This document shows positions 43,095-51,790 of a DNA stretch of 64,000 bases, piece after piece (within the stretch, counting starts at the first letter, position 1; every line of letters begins with the position of its first letter). The notes beneath the pieces were generated by a model that was given only the letters and a program-made list of their open reading frames with translations, did no database searches and had not been told where the DNA came from. Origin of the DNA: Actinocatenispora sera. Its GTDB lineage: Bacteria; Actinomycetota; Actinomycetes; Mycobacteriales; Micromonosporaceae. A program made the position numbers and the translations under genes. The DNA is taken from the NCBI RefSeq assembly GCF_018324685.1, contig NZ_AP023354.1, positions 5,704,001 through 5,768,000 on the forward strand, written 5' to 3'.

Positions 43095-44224
43095 TTCGTG
43101 GCCGCCTGGTTGCCCCACAGGCTGGGGTCGTCGACGTTCTGGCTGGTGACCAGCGGCGCCTTGATCGGGTCCTCCAGGTTGCTGCCGACCGTCACCAGCG
43201 GCCCGGCGCCGGACGCCGCCTGCTGCCCCTTGGCGTACTTCTTGCCCATCAGGGCGTCCCGCGAGTAGGACACCGCGTACTTCGCGTAGAGGGTGGCCGG
43301 CTGGGAGACCGTCGCGTCCAGCACGCCGTCCCGGATGTCCTTCATCTCGAACGGCACGCCGTCGTTGGACACCATGATGATGTGGCCCGGCTTGCCGACC
43401 GGCTTGTACTTCCCGGCGCTCTTCTCGGCCTGGATGATGCCCGGCACCGGGCCGCTCCACTGGGTGTAGATGCCGACCAGGTCCTTGTGGCTGGACATCG
43501 CGGTGGCCGCCGCCGTGGTCGCGGTGCTCGCATCCCACTTCGTCGGGTACTTCGCGACCTTGAGCTTCGGGAACTTGCTCGCCATGCACTTCTCGAACGC
43601 GGTCGAGCGGTCCCGGCCGTTCAGCGACGACAGGTCACCCTGCAGCTCGGCGACGGTACCGGAGGTGGCGTGCTTGCCGATGTACTCGCACGACTCGGTG
43701 CCGTACAGCTCGTTGTCGGCGCGCACGATCATGTACGTGTCGCCGGCGGTCGGCGCCACGTCGACGGAGACGACCGGGATGCCCTTGCTCCTGGCGTAGT
43801 CCAGCGCCGGCTTGATCGCCGCCGAGTCGACCGGGTTGACGATCAGCGCCTGCGCGCCCTCCGAGATCAACGTACGGATGTCGGAGATCTGCTTGCCCGA
43901 GTCGTTGTTGTTGACCAGCGGCCCGATCAGCTTCGCGTGGTACTGCTTGGCGTACTGCTTCTGGTAGCCGATGTAGGAGGTCCAGAAGTCGGTGTTGTTG
44001 AGCGCCAGCGAGACGCCCAGCTTGAACGTCTCGGTCTTGCCGAGCTTGCTGCCGCCGGAACCGCCGGACGCCGAGCCCGGGCCCGACTCGGAGCAGGCCG
44101 CGAGCGGTCCCACCAGCAGCGCCGCCACCGCAGCCAGGCCGATCAGCCGTCGGGCGCCGCGCCTGGTCGAGCCCACCTTGCGCGGCCACACCGTACCGGT
44201 ACGCCGCGTACCATCCGTGCCCAC
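43091..44224 (-). CDS. Sugar-type ABC transporter substrate-binding lipoprotein
   Basis: 377 residues from a GTG with GGAGGGGG upstream. The signal peptide ends in the lipobox LAAC (C44), then a Gly/Ser linker. The periplasmic-binding-protein fold type I is clear: FKLGVSLALNNTDFWTSYIGYQKQYA, NNNDSGKQISDIRTLISEGAQALIVNPVD, GIPVVSVDVAP and DGVPFEMKDIRDG. It belongs to the RbsB-like family for sugars or related polyols. The first gene of the transporter proper; transcription starts after the LacI gene. Confidence 0.9.
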   Translation of the reverse strand: MGTDGTRRTGTVWPRKVGSTRRGARRLIGLAAVAALLVGPLAACSESGPGSASGGSGGSKLGKTETFKLGVSLALNNTDFWTSYIGYQKQYAKQYHAKLIGPLVNNNDSGKQISDIRTLISEGAQALIVNPVDSAAIKPALDYARSKGIPVVSVDVAPTAGDTYMIVRADNELYGTESCEYIGKHATSGTVAELQGDLSSLNGRDRSTAFEKCMASKFPKLKVAKYPTKWDASTATTAAATAMSSHKDLVGIYTQWSGPVPGIIQAEKSAGKYKPVGKPGHIIMVSNDGVPFEMKDIRDGVLDATVSQPATLYAKYAVSYSRDALMGKKYAKGQQAASGAGPLVTVGSNLEDPIKAPLVTSQNVDDPSLWGNQAATK

Positions 44225-44305
44225 CTGTCCCCCTCCGCCGGATCGGTTCCCGCGTGGACCGTCTTGGATAGACAATTCACGTCGCAGCGCGACACTAACC
44301 AGGCA

Positions 44306-44382
44306 GTCATCGGATGACAAGACCGCACGAATGCCGAAACAGGCGAGACAGTGCCGGAATCAGCGGTTGCTCATCGGATGTC
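44306..44382. promoter_or_regulatory. Paired LacI-type operator candidates
   Basis: GTCATCGGATGAC (44306-44318) is a perfect 6+1+6 palindrome 82 bases upstream of the binding-protein start. A nearly identical sequence, CTCATCGGATGTC (44370-44382), overlaps the stop of the LacI-family gene. The two centres are 64 bases apart, about six helical turns, a spacing that would allow looping by a tetramer. Observed symmetry; the binding by the neighbouring regulator is an inference. Confidence 0.55.
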
Positions 44383-45402
44383 AGCGGCTGCGCGCTCTCC
44401 GGAGCCGCGCGGAATGATCCGGGTCGGCAGGACCACGGTGCGGTGCGGGCTGTCGTCCCCGTTGAGCCGGGCCACCACCCGCTCGGCGGCGATGCGCCCC
44501 ATCTCCTCCGGCTCGTGGCCCACCACCGTGATGCCGAGGACGTCGGCCAGGTCGAAGTCGTCGAAGCCGACCAGCGCCGGCGGCGTGGGCACCCCGGTCA
44601 GCGCCCGCAGCGCGCCGGCGGTGTTGACGTTGTTGCTGGTGAACAGCGCGGTCGGGGCCGGATCGGTGGCCAGCAGGTCGCGGGTGCTGCGGGCCGCGGT
44701 GGCCTGGTCGTGCGAGTCGGCTCGCACGTACCGCTCCCACTGCAGCACGCCGGCCGCCTGCATCGCGTCGGCGAAGCCGGCCATCCGCTCCCGCTGGGTG
44801 GCGAGCCGGGACAGGTCGCCGACGAACCCGATCCGCCGGTGCCCGGCGCGCAGCAGGTGTGCCACGCCGGCGCGGGCACCGGCCCGGTTGTCCACCAGTA
44901 CGGTGTCGACGGCCAGCCGCACCGGCGGGCGGTCCAGGAACACCACCGGAGTCCGGCCGTGCTCCGGCTCCAGGTAGGCGTGGTCGGTACCGCTGGGCAC
45001 CACCAGCAGCGCCCGCACCCGCCGCTCCAGCAGCTCCTCGACCAGCGACCGCTCCTGGGTCGAGTCCTCGTCGGTACTCGCGGTCACCAGCTGCAGGCCG
45101 GAGGCGCGCAGCACCCGTTCGGCGCCGCGGGCGATGCGCGAGTAGAACGGGTTCGCCAGGTCCGAGATGATCAACCCGACCGAGGTCGAGGTGGCGCCGG
45201 AGCGCAGCTCCCGGGCGATCCGGTTGAGCCGGAAGCCGAGCGCGTCGGCCGCACCGCGCACCCGCGCCGCGGTGGCGTCCGAGACGTGCGGATGCCCGTT
45301 CAGTACCCGCGAGGCGGTCTTGAGGCTGACCCCGGCCTCGGCCGCCACCTGGCGCAGCGTCGGCCGTGCCGCCCGCCCGCCCACCGCATCCGGACCTTCC
45401 AT
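44371..45402 (-). CDS. LacI-family transcriptional regulator
   Basis: 343 residues. The LacI headpiece is PTLRQVAAEAGVSLKTASRVLNG and the hinge helix VRGAADALGFRLNRIARELR, followed by a periplasmic-binding-like effector domain (VGLIISDLANPFYSRIARGAERV, RRIGFVGDLSRLATQRERMAGF, PPALVGFDDFDLADVLGITVV). It should repress the transporter genes downstream and respond to the transported sugar. The ATG at 45402 has GAGGGG upstream; a GTG six bases earlier is less well spaced. Confidence 0.92.
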   Translation of the reverse strand: MEGPDAVGGRAARPTLRQVAAEAGVSLKTASRVLNGHPHVSDATAARVRGAADALGFRLNRIARELRSGATSTSVGLIISDLANPFYSRIARGAERVLRASGLQLVTASTDEDSTQERSLVEELLERRVRALLVVPSGTDHAYLEPEHGRTPVVFLDRPPVRLAVDTVLVDNRAGARAGVAHLLRAGHRRIGFVGDLSRLATQRERMAGFADAMQAAGVLQWERYVRADSHDQATAARSTRDLLATDPAPTALFTSNNVNTAGALRALTGVPTPPALVGFDDFDLADVLGITVVGHEPEEMGRIAAERVVARLNGDDSPHRTVVLPTRIIPRGSGERAAADIR

Positions 45403-45622
45403 CGTCACCCCTCGCTGTCGGGCGCCCGTACCGCAGCAGCGTAACGACCGCGGTCGCCGGCACCCGACCGCGCCGGTGACCGGACGCCGGACCGTACCGA
45501 CGACACGGCGCCCAGCCCCGGGCGGTACCGACGACCCGGCACGGCAGCCGGGCCGTACCGACGACCCGCCACGGGGCCGTACCCGTCGGGCGCCGTGCCG
45601 GCTGCCGGTACGGCCCCGCCGC

Positions 45623-48600
45623 TCAGGCCCGGCGGAGCCGGAACGTCAGGCCGAGACCGTCGTCGGTGAACGGCGTGCCGAACCCGTTGCCGTCACCGGT
45701 ACCGTGCGCGAAGTCGACCGCGAGGACCTCGTCGGCGACCAGCGCGGCGTGCTCGGTCAGCGCGTCGGCGGTCTCCGCCTCCGCCGCGTCCCAGCGCACC
45801 GCGATCCGGTCGGACACCTGCAGCCCGCTCGACTTGCGCGCCTCCTGGATCAGCCGGATCGCCTCCCGGGCCAGCCCGGCCCGGCGCAGCTCCGGCGTGA
45901 CCTCGAGATCCAGCGCGACCGTCGCGCCGGACTCGGCGGCGACCGCCCAGCCCTCCCGCGGGGTCTCGGTGACGACCACCTCGTCGGCGGACAGCTCGAT
46001 GCGCTCCCCGTCGACCTCGACCGCGGCGGTACCGGCGCGCAGCGCCGCGGACAGCTCCGCCGCGTCGGCCGCCGCGATCGCCGCGGCCACCGGCTGGGTG
46101 CGCCTGCCGAACCGCTTGCCCAGGGCACGGAAGTTCGCCTTGGCGGCCACGTCCACCAGCGAGCCGCCGACCGCGGCGAGCGAACCGAGCTCGGTGACGT
46201 TCAGCTCGGCACACACCTCCGCCGCCAGCTCGGCCGGCAGCTCGTCGGCACCGGCGGCGGCGACCAGCGCCCGCGACAGCGGCTGGCGGGTCTTCACCTT
46301 CGCCTCGGCGCGGGCGCTGCGACCCAGCTCCACCAGCCGGCGAACCAGCGCCATCTGCGCCGACAGCCGCGGGTCGATCAGCGCCTCGTCCGGCTCCGGG
46401 AACGACGTGAGGTGCACCGACTGCGGCGCCTCCGGGGTCACCGGCCGGACCAGGTCCTGCCAGACCCGCTCGGTGATGAACGGGACGATCGGCGCGAGCA
46501 GCCGGGTCACCGTCTCGATCGCGGTGTGCAGGGTGGCGAGCGCCGCCGGGTCACCCTGCCAGCAGCGACGCCGCGACCGGCGCACGTACCAGTTGGACAG
46601 GTCGTCGACGAACGCGGCGAGCAGCCGCCCGGCGCGCTGGGTGTCGAACCCGTCCAGCGCCGCGTCCACGTCCCGGACCAGCGTGTTGAGCTCGGACAGC
46701 AGCCACCGGTCGAGCAGCGTGCGCTGCGCCGGCGCCGGATCGGCCGCCGACGGCGACCAGTTCGCCAGCCGCGCGTACAGCGCCTGGAACGACACGGTGT
46801 TCCAGTAGGTCAGCAGCGTCTTGCGGACGACCTCCTGGATGGTGCCGTGGCCGACCCGCCGCGCCGCCCACGGCGAACCGCCGGCCGCCATGAACCAGCG
46901 CACCGCGTCCGCGCCGTTGGCCTCCAGCAGCTCGATCGGGTCCAGCATGTTGCCCAGGTGCTTGGACATCTTGCGGCCGTCCTCGGCGAGGATGTGCCCC
47001 AGGCACACCACCGTCTCGTACGAGGAACGGTCGAACACCAGGGTGCCGACCGCCATCAGCGTGTAGAACCAGCCGCGGGTCTGGTCGATCGCCTCGCAGA
47101 TGAACTGCGCCGGGTAGGTCGACTCGAACTGCTCGACGTTGCGGTGCGGGTAGCCCCACTGCGCGAACGGCATCGACCCCGAGTCGTACCAGGCGTCGAT
47201 CACCTCCGGTACCCGCCGGGCCTCGTCGCCGCACTGCGGGCAGGTGATCGTCACCTCGTCGATGTACGGCCGGTGCGGGTCCAGGCCGGTCAGGTCGCGC
47301 CCGGCCAGCTCGGCCAGTTCGGCCAGCGACCCGACGCAGGTCAGGTGGTCGGACTCGCAGCGCCAGATCGGCAGCGGCGTGCCCCAGTAGCGGGTCCGGG
47401 ACAGCGCCCAGTCGATGTTGTTGTCGAGCCAGTCGCCGTAGCGGCCGTGCTTGACCGTCTCCGGGTGCCAGGTGGTGCGCTCGTTCTCCCGCAGCAGCGC
47501 GTCCTTGACCTGCGTGGTGCGGATGTACCAGGACGGCTGCGCGTAGTACAGCAGCGGGGTGTGGCAGCGCCAGCAGTGCGGGTAGGAGTGCTCGTAGGCC
47601 ACGTGCTTGAACAGCAGGCCACGGGCGGCGAGGTCGTTGGTCAGCGCCTCGTCGGCGGTCTTGAAGAACACCCCGCCGACCAGGCCCACCTCCGGCGCGA
47701 ACGTGCCGTCCGGGCGCACCGGGTTCACCACCGGCAGCCCGTAGCTGCGGGCCACCTGCATGTCCTCGGCGCCGAACGCCGGCGACTGGTGCACCAGGCC
47801 GGTGCCGTCCTCGACCGTCACGTAGTCGGCGTTGACCACGTAGTGCGCGTCCGGGATGTCCACCAGCTCGAACGGACGCTGGTAGCTCCAGCGCAGCATC
47901 TCGCGGCCGGTGAACCGTTCACCGGTGAGCGTCCAGCCCTCCCCCAGCGCCGAGCCGACCAGCGGCTCGGCCACCACCAGCCGCTCGGTACCGTCGGTCG
48001 CCACCACGTAGTCCACCTCGGGGTGCGCGGCGACGGCGGTGTTGGACACCAGCGTCCACGGCGTGGTCGTCCAGACCAGCAGCGCCGCGTTGCCGGCCAG
48101 CGGGCCGGAGGTCAGCGGGAACCGGACGTAGACCGACGGGTCGACGACCGTCTCGTACCCCTGCGCCAGCTCGTGGTCGCTGAGCCCGGTGCCGCACCGC
48201 GGGCACCAGGGCGCCACCCGGTGGTCCTGGGTCAGCCGGCCGTCGTCGAAGATCTTCTTCAGCGACCACCACACCGACTCGATGTAGCTCGGGTCCATCG
48301 TCCAGTAGGCCTCGGACAGGTCGACCCAGTAGCCCATCCGTTCGGTGAGCTTGGTGAACGCGTCCACGTGCCGCCGCACCGAGGCCCGGCACTTCTCGTT
48401 GAACTCGGCCACCCCGTACGCCTCGATGTCGGGCTTGCCGCGGAACCCCAGCTCCTTCTCCACCGCCAGCTCGACCGGCAGGCCGTGGCAGTCCCAGCCC
48501 GCCCTGCGGCCGACATGGAACCCCTTCATCGTCTTGTACCGCGGGAAGACGTCCTTGAACACCCGCGCCTCGATGTGGTGCGCGCCGGGCATTCCGTTCG

Positions 48601-48763
48601 CGGTCGGCGGGCCCTCGTAGAACACCCACTCCGGGCGACCCTCGGTGTGCGCCATCGACTGGGCGAAGATCTTGTTGTCCCGCCACAGCGCGAGCACCTC
48701 GTGCTCCAGCGCCGGCAGGTCGACCTGCGCGGGCACCTCGTTGTACAGCGGCGTGTCGGTCAT
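45623..48763 (-). CDS. ileS: Isoleucyl-tRNA synthetase
   Basis: 1046 residues, full length. Class I motifs: GPPTANGMPGAHHIEA (HIGH-type, residues ~51-66) and KMSKHLGNMLDP (KMSKS-type at ~598). The editing domain (WTTTPWTLVSNTAVAAHPEVDYVVA) and an anticodon-binding region are present. The His-His arrangement and length fit the type 2 (eukaryote-like) IleRS found in many actinobacteria, a branch often less sensitive to mupirocin; this is family knowledge. ATG 48763 has GGAGGAAG upstream. Expression is very probably controlled by the T-box leader. Confidence 0.97.
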   Translation of the reverse strand: MTDTPLYNEVPAQVDLPALEHEVLALWRDNKIFAQSMAHTEGRPEWVFYEGPPTANGMPGAHHIEARVFKDVFPRYKTMKGFHVGRRAGWDCHGLPVELAVEKELGFRGKPDIEAYGVAEFNEKCRASVRRHVDAFTKLTERMGYWVDLSEAYWTMDPSYIESVWWSLKKIFDDGRLTQDHRVAPWCPRCGTGLSDHELAQGYETVVDPSVYVRFPLTSGPLAGNAALLVWTTTPWTLVSNTAVAAHPEVDYVVATDGTERLVVAEPLVGSALGEGWTLTGERFTGREMLRWSYQRPFELVDIPDAHYVVNADYVTVEDGTGLVHQSPAFGAEDMQVARSYGLPVVNPVRPDGTFAPEVGLVGGVFFKTADEALTNDLAARGLLFKHVAYEHSYPHCWRCHTPLLYYAQPSWYIRTTQVKDALLRENERTTWHPETVKHGRYGDWLDNNIDWALSRTRYWGTPLPIWRCESDHLTCVGSLAELAELAGRDLTGLDPHRPYIDEVTITCPQCGDEARRVPEVIDAWYDSGSMPFAQWGYPHRNVEQFESTYPAQFICEAIDQTRGWFYTLMAVGTLVFDRSSYETVVCLGHILAEDGRKMSKHLGNMLDPIELLEANGADAVRWFMAAGGSPWAARRVGHGTIQEVVRKTLLTYWNTVSFQALYARLANWSPSAADPAPAQRTLLDRWLLSELNTLVRDVDAALDGFDTQRAGRLLAAFVDDLSNWYVRRSRRRCWQGDPAALATLHTAIETVTRLLAPIVPFITERVWQDLVRPVTPEAPQSVHLTSFPEPDEALIDPRLSAQMALVRRLVELGRSARAEAKVKTRQPLSRALVAAAGADELPAELAAEVCAELNVTELGSLAAVGGSLVDVAAKANFRALGKRFGRRTQPVAAAIAAADAAELSAALRAGTAAVEVDGERIELSADEVVVTETPREGWAVAAESGATVALDLEVTPELRRAGLAREAIRLIQEARKSSGLQVSDRIAVRWDAAEAETADALTEHAALVADEVLAVDFAHGTGDGNGFGTPFTDDGLGLTFRLRRA

Positions 48764-49025
48764 CGACGCTTCCTCCGGCGGGCGTGTGTGCGACTCCGTC
48801 GAAGGGACGAGGACCAGGCCCCGCGGTACCACCCTCCTTGGCCGCGCCGGGCGCGACCCACTCTTGTGGTGCGATGTCGGTTCTACTCACCGGTGACCGG
48901 TTTTCTTCCGACGGCTCCGGGGTGATCTCACCGCGCGCGCACCCACCGGGCTCCCACCGCCCCCGGCTCGCTGGGCCAGCAACGACCCGGACCGCCAGCG
49001 CCGCTACCTGTCCCCATCACGGCCG
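48764..49025 (-). promoter_or_regulatory. T-box riboswitch leader of ileS
   Basis: The leader contains the T-box consensus AGGGTGGTACCGCGG (48835 down to 48821 on the minus strand), the part that pairs with the NCCA end of uncharged tRNA. Upstream, GATGGGGACAGG and an internal bulge with an ATC triplet (48926-48924) fit a stem I with an isoleucine specifier. Downstream, GGTCCTCGTCC could pair with the ribosome-binding site GGAGGA next to the start codon, the arrangement of translational T-boxes in actinobacterial ileS genes. Uncharged tRNA-Ile should therefore free the start site. Confidence 0.9.
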
Positions 49026-49031
49026 ACCACA

Positions 49032-49061
49032 AGTCTAGCCACCGGCCCGCGCCGGGTCGAA
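49032..49061 (-). promoter_or_regulatory. Predicted promoter of the ileS T-box transcript
   Basis: On the minus strand TTCGAC (49061-49056) and TAGACT (49037-49032) are separated by 18 bases. A start point near 49025 would give a ~260-base leader, in line with a full T-box. The strand and spacing are observed; activity is inferred. Confidence 0.5.
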
Positions 49062-49186
49062 CCGGATGAGGCGGGGTGGACCAACGGCCGGCTCGCCCCG
49101 TCCGGACGGTCGGTCCGCGCCGCCGTTCGACTCCCTCGGCGCCGGGCCGGCCGCGCGGGCCGTCGCGCTGGTTCACCCTGAGGAGG

Positions 49187-50305
49187 GTGGACACCGCACC
49201 CGGCACGCCGGCCCGAGTGGCCGGGCCGGCCGAGCTGATCGGACTGGACGAACTGCGGTTGGCCGCCCGCAACCACGGGATGCCGCTGGAGGCGCTGCGG
49301 TACGACGTGACGCCGCCCGGGCTGCACTACGTGCTCACCCACTACGACATCCCCGACGTCGACCCGCAGCGCTGGGAACTGACCGTCGACGGCGCCGTTG
49401 GCCGGCCGCGCCGCTACTCCGCCGCCGACCTGCGGGCCGGTCCCCGCCAGACGGTGCGGGTGACGCTGGAGTGCGCCGGGAACGGGCGGGCCCGCCTCGT
49501 TCCGCGGCCGGTGAGCCAGCCCTGGCTGGACGAGGCGGTCGGTACCGCCGACTGGACCGGGACACCGCTCGCCGCGCTGCTGTCCGAGGTGGCGCCGGCG
49601 GACGCGGCGGCCACCGTCGTGTTCACCGGCGCCGACCACGGCACCGAACGCGGCGTCGAACAGGACTACCAGCGAGCGCTGCCGCTGGCCGAGGCGATGC
49701 GCCCGGAGGTCCTGCTCGCCGACGAGATGAACGGCGCTCCGCTGCCACCGCAGCACGGCTTCCCGCTACGCCTGGTCGTGCCCGGGTGGTACGGGATGGC
49801 GCACGTGAAGTGGTTGCGTGCGATCACGGTGCTGACCGGCGGGTTCGACGGCTTCCAGAACACCGTGGCGTACCGGCTGAAGCAGGCCGCCGGCGAGGAC
49901 GGCGAGCCCGTCACCCGGATCCGGCCGCGCGCCCTGCTGGTGCCGCCCGGCCATCCCGACTTCATGTCCCGCACCCGGTTCCTGCCCGCCGGCGAGCACG
50001 TGTTGACCGGGCGCGCCTGGGCGGGGGCGGGCCCGGTACGCCGGGTCGAGTTCTCCGCCGGGGGCGACTGGGTCGACGCCGACCTGGGATCGGCACCCGG
50101 GCGCTGGGCATGGCGGCCGTTCACCGTGCGGTGGCGGGCGGCCCCCGGCCGGTACGTGCTGAGCGTGCGGGCCACCGACGCGACCGGCGTGGCCCAACCG
50201 GTCGACCCGGCCTGGAACGTGCAGGGCATGGCGAACAACGCGGCCCAGCGAGTACCGGTGGTGGTGACGCCGGTCGGCGAGCCCGGAGAGCAAGGTGCGA
50301 GATGA
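49187..50305 (+). CDS. Sulfite oxidase-like molybdopterin oxidoreductase
   Basis: 372 residues from GTG 49187; the ribosome site AGGAGG touches the start codon, so the exact start is uncertain. The sulfite oxidase fold is clear: YVLTHYDIPDVDPQRWELTVDG, the molybdenum-ligand Cys region VRVTLECAGNGR (C96), ADEMNGAPLPPQHGFPLRLVVPG and the C-terminal dimerisation domain (RVEFSAGGDWVDADLG, WNVQGMANN). There is no heme or signal peptide, so it is likely cytoplasmic. The coupled FAD oxidase suggests both belong to one pathway. Substrate unknown; sulfite is not assured. Confidence 0.87.
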   Translation: MDTAPGTPARVAGPAELIGLDELRLAARNHGMPLEALRYDVTPPGLHYVLTHYDIPDVDPQRWELTVDGAVGRPRRYSAADLRAGPRQTVRVTLECAGNGRARLVPRPVSQPWLDEAVGTADWTGTPLAALLSEVAPADAAATVVFTGADHGTERGVEQDYQRALPLAEAMRPEVLLADEMNGAPLPPQHGFPLRLVVPGWYGMAHVKWLRAITVLTGGFDGFQNTVAYRLKQAAGEDGEPVTRIRPRALLVPPGHPDFMSRTRFLPAGEHVLTGRAWAGAGPVRRVEFSAGGDWVDADLGSAPGRWAWRPFTVRWRAAPGRYVLSVRATDATGVAQPVDPAWNVQGMANNAAQRVPVVVTPVGEPGEQGAR

Positions 50306-51666
50306 CGACGCTGGACGAGCTTCGCGGACAGGTACGTGGAGCGGTGGTGACCGAGCAGGACGACGGGTACGACCAGGCCCGGCGGGTCTACAACGCCATG
50401 ATCGACCGGCACCCCGCCGTCGTGGTGCGGTGCGCGGACGACACCGACGTGCTGGCCACCGTCGGGTACGCCCGGGACAACGACCTCGACCTCGCCGTGC
50501 GGGGCGGCGCGCACAGCGTGCCCGGCTTCGGCACGAACGACGGGGGCGTGGTCTGCGACCTGTCGGCGATGACCGGCGTGTGGGTCGACCCGGCGGGACA
50601 GACCGCCTGGGCCCAGGGCGGCAACACGTGGGGCAGCTTCAACCACGCCACCTACGGCTACGGGCTCGCCACCACGGGCGGGATCATCGGCAGTACGGGC
50701 ATCGGCGGGCTCACCCTCGGCGGCGGGATCGGGTACCTGACCCGCAGGTACGGGCTGACCATCGACAACCTGCTGGCTGCCCGGGTGGTCCTCGCCGACG
50801 GGCGGGCGGTGACCGCCAGTGCGGACAGCGAACCCGACCTGTTCTGGGCGCTGCGCGGCGGTGGCGGCAACTTCGGGGTGGTCACCGGGTTCCGGTACCG
50901 GATGCATCCGGTGCGCGACATCATGGCCGGGATCTTCTTCTACCCGCTCGACCGGGCCGCCGACGTGCTCGCGGCGTACGACTCCTACATCGCCGACGCG
51001 CCCGCCGAACTCGGCGCCTTCCCGGCGTTCCAGATCGCGCCGCCGCTGCCGTTCATCCCGCCACAGGAGCACGGCAAGCCGTTCGTGATCACGGTGGCCT
51101 GCTGGTCCGGACCGCCCGAGGACGGCGAGAAGGTGTTCGCGCCGCTGCGCGACGCCGCGCCGATCGTGGCCGAGATGGTCGCCCCGATGCCCTATCCGAT
51201 GCTCAACTCGCTGTTCGACGAGCTGCTGCCGGCCGGACTCCAGCACTACTGGAAGACGGTGTTCTCGCCGCCGCTGAGCCCGGAGGTGATCGCGGTGCAC
51301 GCCGAGCACGGACCACGGGTACCGGCGTTGCAGTCCACGATGCACATCTACCCGATCAACGGCGCCAGCCACGACGTCGCCGCCGACGCGACCGCCTTCA
51401 CCCACCGCGACGCCAAGTACGCCACGGTGATCGCCGGGATGTGGCCGGACGCCGCCGACAACGACGCCAACATCGCCTGGGTACGGGACTACTACGCGGC
51501 GCTGCGACCGCTGTCGCAGGCCGGCGAGTACGTCAACTTCATGGCCGGCGACGACCAGGAGAAGCTGCGGGACTCCTACGGCGTCAACTACGACCGCCTC
51601 GTCGACGTGAAGCGCCGCTACGACCCCGGGAACCTGTTCCACGACAACCAGAACATCGCGCCGTAG
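50302..51666 (+). CDS. FAD-linked oxidoreductase (BBE-type)
   Basis: 454 residues, ATG overlapping the stop of the molybdopterin gene (ATGA). The FAD-binding PCMH domain has AVVVRCADDTDV, the covalent flavin His H71 in RGGAHSVPGFG and GGLTLGGGIGYLTRRYG; the Cys that would make a second covalent bond in berberine bridge enzymes is replaced (TGGIIGSTG), so only one flavin link is expected. The C-terminal BBE segment reads NYDRLVDVKRRYDPGNLFHDNQNI. It should oxidise a sugar, alkaloid or aromatic substrate using oxygen. Confidence 0.9.
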   Translation: MTTLDELRGQVRGAVVTEQDDGYDQARRVYNAMIDRHPAVVVRCADDTDVLATVGYARDNDLDLAVRGGAHSVPGFGTNDGGVVCDLSAMTGVWVDPAGQTAWAQGGNTWGSFNHATYGYGLATTGGIIGSTGIGGLTLGGGIGYLTRRYGLTIDNLLAARVVLADGRAVTASADSEPDLFWALRGGGGNFGVVTGFRYRMHPVRDIMAGIFFYPLDRAADVLAAYDSYIADAPAELGAFPAFQIAPPLPFIPPQEHGKPFVITVACWSGPPEDGEKVFAPLRDAAPIVAEMVAPMPYPMLNSLFDELLPAGLQHYWKTVFSPPLSPEVIAVHAEHGPRVPALQSTMHIYPINGASHDVAADATAFTHRDAKYATVIAGMWPDAADNDANIAWVRDYYAALRPLSQAGEYVNFMAGDDQEKLRDSYGVNYDRLVDVKRRYDPGNLFHDNQNIAP

Positions 51667-51738
51667 CGTACCGGCGGATCGCCGGCGCGGATGCCGCCGC
51701 GCCGGCGCCCCGCGGTGAACTCGCCCTCGGCGGGCCGG

Positions 51739-51790
51739 GTCAGAAGTCGCCCTCGGCGACCTGGGTCAGAAGTCGCCTTCGGCGACCTGG
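51739..51790. repeat. 26-bp tandem duplication spanning the stop of the HAD phosphatase gene
   Basis: Units 51739-51764 and 51765-51790 differ at one base. The second contains the true stop (51766-51768, minus strand) and the first repeats it. A third, degenerate copy may follow at about 51713-51738. Confidence 0.95.

Noticed and set aside
49066-51666. One long fused frame joining the region of the molybdopterin gene with the FAD oxidase
   Set aside because: The upstream part is the wrong frame of the molybdopterin oxidoreductase gene; the FAD oxidase begins at the ATGA overlap at 50302.
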